Notes under the pieces: generated by a model
Databases searched by the model: none
Told to the model about the DNA's origin: nothing
The model's input: the letters and a program-made list of their open reading frames with translations, nothing else
Origin: Acinetobacter sp. UBA801
GTDB taxonomy: Bacteria; Pseudomonadota; Gammaproteobacteria; Pseudomonadales; Moraxellaceae
Reading direction: 5' to 3'
NCBI GenBank assembly: GCA_002296655.1
Contig: DBIN01000007.1
Span: 1 to 41,889, forward strand
DNA: 41,889 nucleotides
Program-made: the position numbers and the translations under genes
Shown here: positions 8,780-16,745 of the stretch, piece by piece
How positions within the stretch are numbered: position 1 is the stretch's first letter
Layout of the letters: every line of letters starts with the position of its first letter

Positions 8780-9382
8780 AAAATGGCGATTCCATTTTTT
8801 CAGTTCATTCAAAGTAGATGACCACACAAACTGCAGTGGATCATCTAATACGTTTTGTGATCATCGTTCAAGTGGTTATGGATTCGATAGAAGGATCATT
8901 TCGATAATAAGATATTTTAAAAATTCAACTTTATTTAAATAAAACATGAGCTTAAATGGAATGCTTTGATTGATATATTTATCTATATTTTAGTCTGGAA
9001 TAGATGCTCCTACGCTGCGTATTATATTTTGAGTGGGGTGCTGTTGGTTTTATGTACACTTTAATTAAGTTGTAGATTGATCACAAGACCAAGCACATGC
9101 ACGATCTGCACGGATATCTACCTCATTTAAAAATATGACGTGGTATCGAACAAAAAAACGGTGATGAAAGTTTCAGCAATTTTTTTCTAGCCAATGTTCT
9201 TCTACTCAATAGCCCGCAGCATCTACATCATAGATAAAATTTTAGAACGCATTGACCTTTTATTTCAAAAATCACCTTAAAAATGGCGTTATCGTAAAGT
9301 AGAGCAATATGTTCGGTATTGGCAAAAGTTAAGTGATCTTGTTCTGAATCTTGCTTTATTTGCTGTTAAAGCTCAGAAAAGC
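8780..9382. other. Gene-poor stretch with decayed coding remnants
   Basis: No intact gene is seen between the small broken frame and the histidine kinase. In one plus-strand frame beginning at the ATG at 9164, a readable peptide (IYIIDKILERIDLLFQKSP, then WRYRKVEQYVRYWQKL and LALFAVKAQKSLI) is interrupted by a TAG at 9188 and a TAA at 9278 and runs into the kinase 3' end. This suggests an eroded gene of unknown family. The rest is AT-rich and featureless. Confidence 0.35.
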
Positions 9383-10789
9383 TTAATCCGTCTGTTGTTT
9401 CTCTGTTGCAGAAGGTGCTGCATCAAAACTGACAATCACTTTTAAACCTTGCGGTTGGTTAGCCTGAAATTGAAGTAGGTAGCCATATTGCTCTAATAAT
9501 ACTTTGACTAGAGTTAGACCTAAGCCATAGCCTTGTTTATGCGCAGATTTACGCCAAAAACGCTGAGTCAGAATGGTAAAATCATCTTCATTCAGGCTTT
9601 TGCCTTGGTCTGCAATGATCAATTGCAGGTCTTGCATATGAATTTGAATGTTTGGCGCATCCTCTGCATGCAAATAAGCATTTTGAATCAAGTTTTTCAG
9701 TACCATGTGCAACGCAGGCGCTGGAATATTAATGTGTTGTGCTACCAAACTCGCCCAATCAATCTGTAATTTCGCTGATAGATTGGGATATTCCACAGTC
9801 AGTTCCGACAAGACTGTTTCTAATACGCTACGCATATCTGCATGGCTATGTGCCGCTTGAATACCTGCTTCAGTTTGACTGAGCAATAACAGTTGTTCCA
9901 AAAGTTGTTGATAACGTTGGATGCTGCGTTCTGCGTGTTTTAAATTGTCGATGACTTTGGCTGTATCTTGGGCAGATGCGGTTTGATTCAACATCAATTG
10001 GCTCAGTTGCACATGCGTTTTAATAGCCGTTAACGGCGTGCGCAGTTCATGCGCAGCAAATGCACTAAAGTTTTTTTCGTGTTCCAGACTTTTATGTAGG
10101 CGTTCAATCAGCATCAATAAGTTATCGACAAAAGGCTGAATTTCTTTAGGAATTTTTTGTGATCTCAGTTCAATTAAATAACGAGAAGCTTCATCTAAAG
10201 ATTGTTTTTTCTGAATTAAGTGGCGGGTGATGTGATCGAGCGGTAAAAACTCCAGACGGATAATCCACAAAATTAGCAAAATACAAATAATCAAAGTAAG
10301 CAGTAAAGGAATCAGTACCGACTGTAAAATTTGTTTAAGTAGGTTTTGCCGTAACTGAATTTTTTCAGCCACCACCACCTGAACTTCACCTTCACGCAGT
10401 ACATAACTACGCCATTGCAGTCCATTTTCTGTCCATGTGCTGAAACCGACTTGTTGGTTTTTTAAATTTTTCGGTGCGCCTTGAGTGCGTGCAATCACAT
10501 GCTGTGGTAATGAAACATCGGCACGGAAAATAGAGACTTCACAAGCAATTAAACTATGTAGCAAGGCATTTTCTGATTCGGCATGCAAACTTTCTGTGAG
10601 TTGTTCTAGGGGCAGTTGCTGAATCAGGCGGGCGACCATACGGGCTGAGGTAGAAAGTCGTTCATCCAGCGTATTTTGTAAGCGTTGTTCCAAGTCATGG
10701 TAGAGCCATGCAAAGACAATCACCCACAGCAAAATAAATGCACAGCTGATGGTCGATACCAAACGCCATTTCAGACTGTAGTTTTTCAT
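9383..10789 (-). CDS. Sensor histidine kinase, QseC/PmrB-like
   Basis: This inner-membrane sensor kinase has one membrane segment near residues 12-30, a periplasmic domain of about 125 residues, a second segment near residues 155-180, a HAMP-like linker, and a dimerisation box FAAHELRTPLTAIKTH carrying the phospho-accepting His. The ATPase part shows N-box NLIQNAYLHA, the DQGKSL G1 box and GYGLGLTLVK. It has 468 residues. It overlaps the upstream response regulator gene by four bases (ATGA), so the two are translationally coupled. The signal is unknown; the divergent thiol-redox operon suggests an envelope or oxidative cue. Confidence 0.9.
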   Translation of the reverse strand: MKNYSLKWRLVSTISCAFILLWVIVFAWLYHDLEQRLQNTLDERLSTSARMVARLIQQLPLEQLTESLHAESENALLHSLIACEVSIFRADVSLPQHVIARTQGAPKNLKNQQVGFSTWTENGLQWRSYVLREGEVQVVVAEKIQLRQNLLKQILQSVLIPLLLTLIICILLILWIIRLEFLPLDHITRHLIQKKQSLDEASRYLIELRSQKIPKEIQPFVDNLLMLIERLHKSLEHEKNFSAFAAHELRTPLTAIKTHVQLSQLMLNQTASAQDTAKVIDNLKHAERSIQRYQQLLEQLLLLSQTEAGIQAAHSHADMRSVLETVLSELTVEYPNLSAKLQIDWASLVAQHINIPAPALHMVLKNLIQNAYLHAEDAPNIQIHMQDLQLIIADQGKSLNEDDFTILTQRFWRKSAHKQGYGLGLTLVKVLLEQYGYLLQFQANQPQGLKVIVSFDAAPSATEKQQTD

Positions 10790-11454
10790 GTCAGCAGCTC
10801 AGGTTTAAAGATGTAGCCGACACCACGCACCGTTTGAATAAAATCGGGGTGGATTTTATGCCGTAAATGGTAGATATGCACATTTAAGGCATTGCTTTCG
10901 ATACTGTCTTGAAAGCCATACACTTTATCTATCAGTTCTTCATTTTTTAAGATTTGGTTCGGATGCCGTAAAAAGGTTTCCAATAGGCTATATTCACGGC
11001 GTGAAAGCTGAATGTTTTGTGAATGCCAACTGACTTCTTGTGTATCGAGGTTCATGTGTAACTGACCACTTTGCAGTTGGTTCGATGAATAACCACGATG
11101 ACGGCGGCTTAATGCATATACACGGGCAATCAGTTCATTTAATTCAAAAGGTTTAGTTAGGTAGTCATCTGCTCCTAAGTTGAGCGCCTGTACGCAGTCT
11201 TGAGTATGATTCCGCGCGGTTAATACCAATACTGGAATATGAATGGCATCTTTACGCCAGTTTTCGAGTAACTGTAAACCATCTTGGTCAGGCAGACCTA
11301 AATCGAGCAGGCACAGATCTACCGCACTATGACGTATGAAGTAATCGGCATCGCGCGCGTTATTCACGTGTTCGACTGAAATACTTAAAAATTCGAGTGC
11401 TGCCACAATACTTTGGGCAATATAAGGATCATCTTCCACCAAAACGACGAACAT
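10786..11454 (-). CDS. OmpR-family response regulator, QseB/PmrA-like
   Basis: This is a DNA-binding response regulator. The receiver domain has the acidic pair D8-D9, phosphoacceptor D51 in LLDLGLPDQDG, Thr in VLTARN, and the conserved Lys in TKPFEL. The C-terminal winged helix contains LSRREYSLLETFLRHPNQIL and ends with VRGVGYIFKPE. Length (222 residues) is standard. It is the first gene of the pair with the histidine kinase and is divergent from dsbD. Three direct half sites with 11-base steps in the shared upstream region fit this regulator class. Confidence 0.93.
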   Translation of the reverse strand: MFVVLVEDDPYIAQSIVAALEFLSISVEHVNNARDADYFIRHSAVDLCLLDLGLPDQDGLQLLENWRKDAIHIPVLVLTARNHTQDCVQALNLGADDYLTKPFELNELIARVYALSRRHRGYSSNQLQSGQLHMNLDTQEVSWHSQNIQLSRREYSLLETFLRHPNQILKNEELIDKVYGFQDSIESNALNVHIYHLRHKIHPDFIQTVRGVGYIFKPELLT

Positions 11455-11558
11455 ATTTGCTCCTATACCACAGTCAGCCCAATATATGACACATCTCGAT
11501 CACGCCACAAATTTAGATTAGGCACCTACAATGCTCAAGTTTACAAAGAAAAATCTTT

Positions 11559-11586
11559 ATTAATGTTCTCTTAATCTACACTTACC
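11559..11586 (+). promoter_or_regulatory. Tandem PmrA/QseB-type half sites upstream of dsbD
   Basis: ATTAAT (11559-11564), CTTAAT (11570-11575) and CTTACC (11581-11586) are spaced by five bases each, an 11-base step. This matches the CTTAAT-N5-CTTAAT box known for PmrA/QseB-type regulators. It lies about 40-65 bases before the dsbD start, in the region shared with the divergent regulator gene. Binding is inferred. Confidence 0.6.
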
Positions 11587-11624
11587 GATAATACAGTCAG
11601 TTTTTTAATTTTTAGTATAAATAC

Positions 11625-13688
11625 ATGATTTTTATTCGCGTCATTGCTTATTTTGTGTTGAGTCTGTGTGCGGTGTGGGTCAATGCTGCCAATGAATTTT
11701 TAGCGTCCGATCAAGCTTTTAAGTTTCAGGCGACGTCATTGTCTGAACAAACGGTTGAACTGAAATGGGATGTCGCACCGCATTACTATTTATATCACGA
11801 TCAATTCAAAGTCAGTCAGGCTCAAAAGCCGCTTGCTTTTAAATTGCCTGCAGGGCAGGAAAAAGATGATCCGACTTTCGGGCTGACACGTGTGCATTAT
11901 GGGCAAGTGACAACACAGATTCAGGTGAAGCCTAATCAGCAATATCAAATTACTTGGCAAGGCTGCGCTGAAGATGGTTTGTGTTATCCCGTACAGCGTA
12001 AAACGATTCAAACCGATGCCGATGGTTTATTGCCACAGCATAATTTAAGTGCGGGCAAAGGTAATTTACTTCAGCAACTCAATCAGAATAATCAGGCTGC
12101 TTTAAACACTAACTTAAATGATGCAGATAAGCATCAAGCCAATGGTTCTAGTACACAAAAACAAGTTACGACAACTGCAAATACTGTAACGACAAAAGAA
12201 CTCAAACTTGAACAGCAAACGCTAGAAAACAAAGCACAGCTTGCTGAAAATGCGGTTGCTGTAACACAAGCTGATCCTAAACTTACCCCTGAATCAGTAG
12301 AAAACGTTGATTTAGCAAATTCCTTAGAGATTGAAAATACAGATACGGCGTTGACAGACAATACATTCGCTGCATCAGCCAATTCAAGCAATACGGAAAC
12401 AGCCAGTAGTACGAGTCTGAATCAGCAATGGAACAATGATCAATTTTTCCTGAATTTATTGTCTGGGCAAGGGTTGTTACTGAATGCGTTTATCTTTTTA
12501 GGTTTTGGGGTATTACTGGCTTTTTTACCGTGTTCATTGCCGCTGATTCCAATTCTTTCTGGCATTTTGGTGCAGCGCAATACAGGCTATAAAGCGGCAG
12601 CAATTGCGATCACCTTTATCGTCAGTATGGCGCTAGTCTATGGCTTGATGGGCGTTGTTGCGTCACACATTGGTTATAGCGTACAGCGTTGGTTCCAAAA
12701 TCCCGTAGTGATTGCAGTTTTTGCTATGTTGTTTGTGCTCTTTGCTTTAAACCTGTTTGGACTGTATCAGTTGTCATTACCACAAGCAGTGTTACAGCGT
12801 TTAGATCGTATTCAGCAATATCAAAAAGGCGGTACTTTATTGGGTGCGGGCGTTATGGGGGTGATTTCTGCACTGATTGTCGGGCCATGTATGAGTGCGC
12901 CTTTAGCGGGAGCATTGCTGTACGTCTCACATTTGGATCAAGCAGCATTGGGTGGTTTATATTTGTTCCTGCTCGGTTTAGGTATGGGAATTCCTTTACT
13001 TATTGCCAGCGTGTTTGGCGCGAAATATTTGCCAAAGCCAGGTTTGTGGATGGAACGGCTAAAATTTAGCTTTGGTTTTATCATGTTGGCAATGGCTTTG
13101 TATTTTGCTCGTCCGCTATTTTCTGTGACTTGGTACTATGTTGCTTTTGCTGTGGTGTTATTTGCCTTCGCTGCATATTTAATTGCAATTTTGCGCCACG
13201 TGTTACATCGTCCACAGCGTTTTTCGTTATTGGCTTTGGCGGCAGTAATCGCTAGTAGTGGAATTTGGCATGTCAATCAGAGTATTGCCAGTGTCAATGC
13301 GCAGGTACAAGCAGACCAATTACAGCCATGGATCAAAGTACGCACAGAACAAGAGTTGAATGCAGCTTTGGCCGCAAATGCTCATCAAAAGATTGTGATT
13401 GATGTCTATGCCGATTGGTGTGTGGCGTGTCAGCCGATTGAGCGTGATGTGATTCCTCGTACCGATGTGCAAGATGCTTTAAAGCATGTGGTGCGGATTA
13501 AACTCGACTTAACCGAACAGCATCCTTCACAAGATGCCTTATTGAAAAAATGGCAGATTTTAGGGCCGCCAACGTTGTTATTTTTGGCAGATCCACAACG
13601 GGAACAACGTGAATTGCGTCTAACAGGTGCTTATAACGCAGCGCAATTGATTCAAAATATTCATCAACTGCAAGAGGCTGCGCCATGA
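11625..13688 (+). CDS. dsbD: Thiol:disulfide interchange protein DsbD
   Basis: This transmembrane reductase carries electrons from cytosolic thioredoxin to periplasmic DsbC/DsbG and related proteins. A signal peptide leads into the alpha domain with its cysteine pair C114 and C120. The membrane domain has about eight segments with cysteines in FLPCSLPLIPIL and VGPCMSAPLAGA. The C-terminal thioredoxin domain carries C599-VA-C602. At 687 residues it is about 120 longer than E. coli DsbD. The excess is a Gln/Asn/Thr/Ala-rich linker (about residues 145-270) between the alpha and membrane domains. It overlaps the next gene by four bases and heads a redox operon. Confidence 0.95.
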   Translation: MIFIRVIAYFVLSLCAVWVNAANEFLASDQAFKFQATSLSEQTVELKWDVAPHYYLYHDQFKVSQAQKPLAFKLPAGQEKDDPTFGLTRVHYGQVTTQIQVKPNQQYQITWQGCAEDGLCYPVQRKTIQTDADGLLPQHNLSAGKGNLLQQLNQNNQAALNTNLNDADKHQANGSSTQKQVTTTANTVTTKELKLEQQTLENKAQLAENAVAVTQADPKLTPESVENVDLANSLEIENTDTALTDNTFAASANSSNTETASSTSLNQQWNNDQFFLNLLSGQGLLLNAFIFLGFGVLLAFLPCSLPLIPILSGILVQRNTGYKAAAIAITFIVSMALVYGLMGVVASHIGYSVQRWFQNPVVIAVFAMLFVLFALNLFGLYQLSLPQAVLQRLDRIQQYQKGGTLLGAGVMGVISALIVGPCMSAPLAGALLYVSHLDQAALGGLYLFLLGLGMGIPLLIASVFGAKYLPKPGLWMERLKFSFGFIMLAMALYFARPLFSVTWYYVAFAVVLFAFAAYLIAILRHVLHRPQRFSLLALAAVIASSGIWHVNQSIASVNAQVQADQLQPWIKVRTEQELNAALAANAHQKIVIDVYADWCVACQPIERDVIPRTDVQDALKHVVRIKLDLTEQHPSQDALLKKWQILGPPTLLFLADPQREQRELRLTGAYNAAQLIQNIHQLQEAAP

Positions 13689-14515
13689 TTCAATCCGCAG
13701 TCTTGCAGTTAGGCATGTTGATGATTCCATGGCCATTGGTGTTTTTATTGCTAGGACTGATTGTCGTCTTTGCAATGGGTAAATTTTTTCAGCGTCGTTA
13801 TACATGGAATGCACAGACTTGGACAGGTTATCAGGATGCATTATGGAATGCGCTGTGGATTGGTGCTTTAGTTGGGCGGGCAGTTTTTGTGTTGCAGCAT
13901 TATGAGCTGTACTTTGCCAACCCGATTGATATTTTAAAAATTCAGGACAAAGGCTTTCATCTGATTGCCGCAGTTATGGCAGGTGTGGCGTGGTTTGTCT
14001 GGAAAAATCGCGCTATTCAACGTGTTGTTCTGGCATGGGCAGTTGCGCTCTTTATTACAGTACAAGTTGTAGGTTGGAGTCTTATCCAACCTTTGCAGAC
14101 GCAGCATGCCTATCCCAATCTAGTATTGCACAACCTAGCGCAACAACCTCAAGATTTAGCTCAATTTTCAGGGCAGCCCACGGTGATTAATCTCTGGGCG
14201 ACTTGGTGTCCAGTTTGTCATCGTGAAATGCCTGTTATGCAACAAGCACAGCAAGATTTCCCTGAGGTCAATTTTGTATTTGCCAATCAAGGCGAATTTG
14301 CAGCAGAGATTCAAGCCTATTTACAGAAACATCGATTTCAGTTTGAACACGTGTTATTAGACCCTGCAGCTCGTTTAGGACAACACTTCAATATGTTCGG
14401 TTTGCCAAGTACTTTGTTTTTTAATGCACAAGGAGAATTGGTCGATCATCACATGGGTGAATTGACCAAGCCGATGCTGCAGCATTATCTGAAAAAAATA
14501 CAAGCGAATCCATAA
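13685..14515 (+). CDS. Lgt-like membrane domain fused to a TlpA-type thioredoxin
   Basis: The N-terminal 140 residues hold about four membrane segments. They contain GALVGRAVFVLQHYELYFANPIDI followed by a KGFHLIAAV stretch, which resembles the GR...F..P...F..W.GG region of prolipoprotein diacylglyceryl transferase; the Lgt glycine/histidine catalytic motif is not conserved, so transferase activity is unlikely. The C-terminal part (about 145-276) is a TlpA/ResA-like thioredoxin with WATWCPVCHREMP (C175, C178) and the cis-proline in GLPSTLFF. It should face the periplasm and accept electrons from DsbD, whose gene it overlaps by four bases. Target substrates are unknown. Confidence 0.85.
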   Translation: MIQSAVLQLGMLMIPWPLVFLLLGLIVVFAMGKFFQRRYTWNAQTWTGYQDALWNALWIGALVGRAVFVLQHYELYFANPIDILKIQDKGFHLIAAVMAGVAWFVWKNRAIQRVVLAWAVALFITVQVVGWSLIQPLQTQHAYPNLVLHNLAQQPQDLAQFSGQPTVINLWATWCPVCHREMPVMQQAQQDFPEVNFVFANQGEFAAEIQAYLQKHRFQFEHVLLDPAARLGQHFNMFGLPSTLFFNAQGELVDHHMGELTKPMLQHYLKKIQANP

Positions 14516-14575
14516 ACGCGCTCTTAACGATTTGAAAGAAAACCCGCCGTGAAGCCAAAATTAAGGACAATCAAT

Positions 14576-15334
14576 ATGACATCAAACATCAAAAATAACA
14601 TGCTGAAACTGGCGATAGGTATGAGTCTTGCCAGTAGTGTGAGTATGCTGCAAGCACAGGACAACCTCAAACAGCACATTGAAAAAGAAGGTTTTAAGTT
14701 TGTGCAACAAATTCAAGCACCTGCACAAATGACAGGTTGGGCAGGGCATATTGAACAAAGTCCTGCGACAGTGTTTATTTCCAATGATCAGAAATACTAT
14801 ATTGTAGGCACTTTGTTTGATGCACAAGGCAATAATTTAACCGTCGATGCTTTAGACCGTTATGTGAAAAAGTCGGTACTTGAAGATGTGTGGCAAAGTC
14901 TGGAACACGCTACTTGGATTCAGGATGGGCAAACCAGTGCTGAAAAAATTGTCTACGTGTTTTCAGACCCGAATTGTCCGTATTGCCATACCTTTTGGAA
15001 GCAGGCACGTCCGTGGGTAGAATCTGGCAAAGTTCAGTTAAGACATATTATTGTGGCGGTGATCCGACCTGAAAGCAAAGGGCAGGCCGCGACTTTATTA
15101 ATGGCGAAAAACCCACAGCAGACCTTTAATGCGTTCCATCGTCAATACGGACAAAAAAAGCTGATCGAGCAAAAAACTGTGCCTGTACATGTAGAAAAAA
15201 CCTTAGAACAGAATCAGGCACTGATGGATAAATACGAGTTCTTTGCCACACCTGTTGTGCTTTGGAAAAATAAACAGGGCGAATTACAGTCGGTACAAGG
15301 AATGCCAAAATCTATGAAAGATGTGTTTGAGTGA
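14576..15334 (+). CDS. dsbG: DsbG/DsbC-like periplasmic thiol-disulfide protein
   Basis: This periplasmic thioredoxin-fold protein probably protects or repairs cysteines in exported proteins and is kept reduced by DsbD. A signal peptide ends near MLQAQD. An N-terminal dimerisation-like region is followed by the thioredoxin domain with SDPNCPYCHTF (C134, C137) and the cis-proline in FFATPVVLWK. The CPYC motif and 252-residue size fit DsbG better than DsbC (CGYC). The ATG at 14576 follows AAGGAC at good spacing, so it is preferred to a GTG at 14549. It is the third gene of the dsbD operon. Confidence 0.85.
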   Translation: MTSNIKNNMLKLAIGMSLASSVSMLQAQDNLKQHIEKEGFKFVQQIQAPAQMTGWAGHIEQSPATVFISNDQKYYIVGTLFDAQGNNLTVDALDRYVKKSVLEDVWQSLEHATWIQDGQTSAEKIVYVFSDPNCPYCHTFWKQARPWVESGKVQLRHIIVAVIRPESKGQAATLLMAKNPQQTFNAFHRQYGQKKLIEQKTVPVHVEKTLEQNQALMDKYEFFATPVVLWKNKQGELQSVQGMPKSMKDVFE

Positions 15335-15386
15335 TTTTAAAAATTTCCGAGCAAATATCTAACTGAATATTCAAATCTAAAGCGCA

Positions 15387-15423
15387 AAAAAGCTTGCTCT
15401 AATTGCATTGGAGCAAGCTTTTT
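15387..15423. terminator. Bidirectional terminator after the dsb operon
   Basis: AAAAAGCTTGCTC (15387-15399) pairs perfectly with GAGCAAGCTTTTT (15411-15423) around an 11-base loop. A and T tracts on the two sides serve both the plus-strand dsb operon and the convergent methyltransferase gene. Confidence 0.88.
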
Positions 15424-15443
15424 GATGTAAAAGATTCAGTCTT

Positions 15444-16073
15444 TTATTTCTGAATACGAATCGCAAATTGAATGACGTGGGATTTGCCCTGATGCAGTTT
15501 GCCTTCTGAGCGTTCTACATCGCCCACAAAGAAATGAATCAGATGATCGTGTTTAAAATGGCTTAAAAACTCGATAGGATCGTACAGCATTTCTACTGCA
15601 CGTGGGCCGCCCGTTTTATATTCTAGCTGACGAGTAGAATACAGCTCACCAACAAATAAACCGCCGTTGACCAAAGTTTCGCGCACGCCATTTAACACTT
15701 TTTGCTGTGTTTCAGGGTTAAAGTGACCAAATACGCAAATCACGTTGTCATATTGATTCGCTGGCCAATTCACCTGACTTAAATCTTGCTTTCGTGTATT
15801 TAGACTTAAACCACGTTGCTGTGCATAGCCTTGGGCCTTATCTAAAGCAACTTGCGAGTAGTCCCACAAATCTGCTTCAAATGCTTGCCGATTGGCTTGT
15901 GCCAAAGCGGCCAAATATAACAAGTTACGACCTTCACCTTCGGCCAAGCCCAAAGTTTTGCCGTGAATAGACAGTTTTTGCGTAATGTCCTGAATGAACG
16001 CATTGGCTTGTTCACCATAAATATGGTCATGTTGGCTGTAGCGTTCATCCCATTCATTATGGATATTTAACAT
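15444..16073 (-). CDS. Class I SAM-dependent methyltransferase, TehB-like
   Basis: This is a small cytosolic methyltransferase. SAM-binding motif I is read as LGLAEGEGRNLLYLA near residue 42. The acidic motif II is in FEADLWDYS, and QYDNVICVFGHF forms motif IV. The N-terminal WDERYSQHDHIYGEQANAF resembles TehB/thiopurine-type enzymes acting on metalloids or thiols. Substrate is unknown. It lies 30 bases downstream of a CxxC peroxiredoxin-like gene on the same strand, which hints at a shared stress role. It has 209 residues. Confidence 0.8.
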   Translation of the reverse strand: MLNIHNEWDERYSQHDHIYGEQANAFIQDITQKLSIHGKTLGLAEGEGRNLLYLAALAQANRQAFEADLWDYSQVALDKAQGYAQQRGLSLNTRKQDLSQVNWPANQYDNVICVFGHFNPETQQKVLNGVRETLVNGGLFVGELYSTRQLEYKTGGPRAVEMLYDPIEFLSHFKHDHLIHFFVGDVERSEGKLHQGKSHVIQFAIRIQK

Positions 16074-16103
16074 AGTTTCGACTCGGTAAATAATTTGATG
16101 CTG

Positions 16104-16451
16104 TTATTCGGCTGTAGATGGAGAAAACTCTTTAAATGCTGCCACGGCGTTTGCGGCATACATGAGTGATGGGCCACCGCCCATATAAACAGCAATACCT
16201 AAAATTTCATTCAATTCTTCAAAAGTCATGCCCATTTTGACCAAAGTTCTGACGTGAAAACCGATACAACCATCACAGCGTTGTGCCACACCAATTGCAA
16301 GCGCAATAAACTCTTTGGTTTTGGCATCAATTACGCCGTCTTTCATCGCAACTTGTGATAGGGCATTAAAGCTTTTAAGTAAATCGGGAGATTGTTCTTT
16401 AATGGATTTGATATTAGACGAAATTTCAGCAGTGAGTTCGGTATATTTCAT
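16104..16451 (-). CDS. Carboxymuconolactone decarboxylase/AhpD-family protein
   Basis: This is a 115-residue helical protein of the CMD/AhpD superfamily. The motif CDGCIGFHV near residue 60 gives the CxxC and downstream His that make AhpD-type members peroxidase reductants. The surrounding FIALAIGVAQR and MGMTFEELNEILGIAVYMGGGPSLMYA are typical. It is therefore more likely redox-active than a true decarboxylase. It is the first gene of a pair with the methyltransferase. Confidence 0.85.
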   Translation of the reverse strand: MKYTELTAEISSNIKSIKEQSPDLLKSFNALSQVAMKDGVIDAKTKEFIALAIGVAQRCDGCIGFHVRTLVKMGMTFEELNEILGIAVYMGGGPSLMYAANAVAAFKEFSPSTAE

Positions 16452-16745
16452 GTTGTTTCACCATCAAGCAGATTAGAACCTAAAGACAATATACCATACA
16501 TTTAAATATATTATGTTTGTATATATTAATTAGCAACTTTGCTTAAATTCAGTAAATCTGTATTTATAGCATTATCAATTCACCCAAATCACTTTATAAT
16601 GTTGCCGCATATTCTGGAGTCGCTGTTAAATAGTTGCGATGACTTCAAACCTTATTTTTTAAGTCTAATTCTCCTCCTTGATTCGGCTTATAAATCAATA
16701 TTCTAATTTTTTGTGTCTGAGTAGGCACAGACAATAGGTGCCTAC
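16452..16745. other. Divergent intergenic region with an imperfect AT dyad
   Basis: No gene is seen here. Around 16489-16528 an imperfect dyad pairs AATATACCATACA with TGTTTGTATATATT, near the start of the minus-strand AhpD-like gene. It could be an operator, but AT-rich sequence makes chance matches easy. The rest holds the presumed promoter of the OsmC-YcaO gene. Confidence 0.3.

Noticed and set aside
8780-9382. Degraded insertion sequence
   Set aside because: Readable peptides show no transposase motif, and no terminal inverted repeats or target duplication were found.
12689-13069. 126-codon open frame on the plus strand
   Set aside because: It lies inside dsbD in another frame; the dsbD frame has the membrane motifs and cysteines.
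16104-16451. True 4-carboxymuconolactone decarboxylase of aromatic catabolism
   Set aside because: The CxxC motif is AhpD-like and no protocatechuate genes are nearby.
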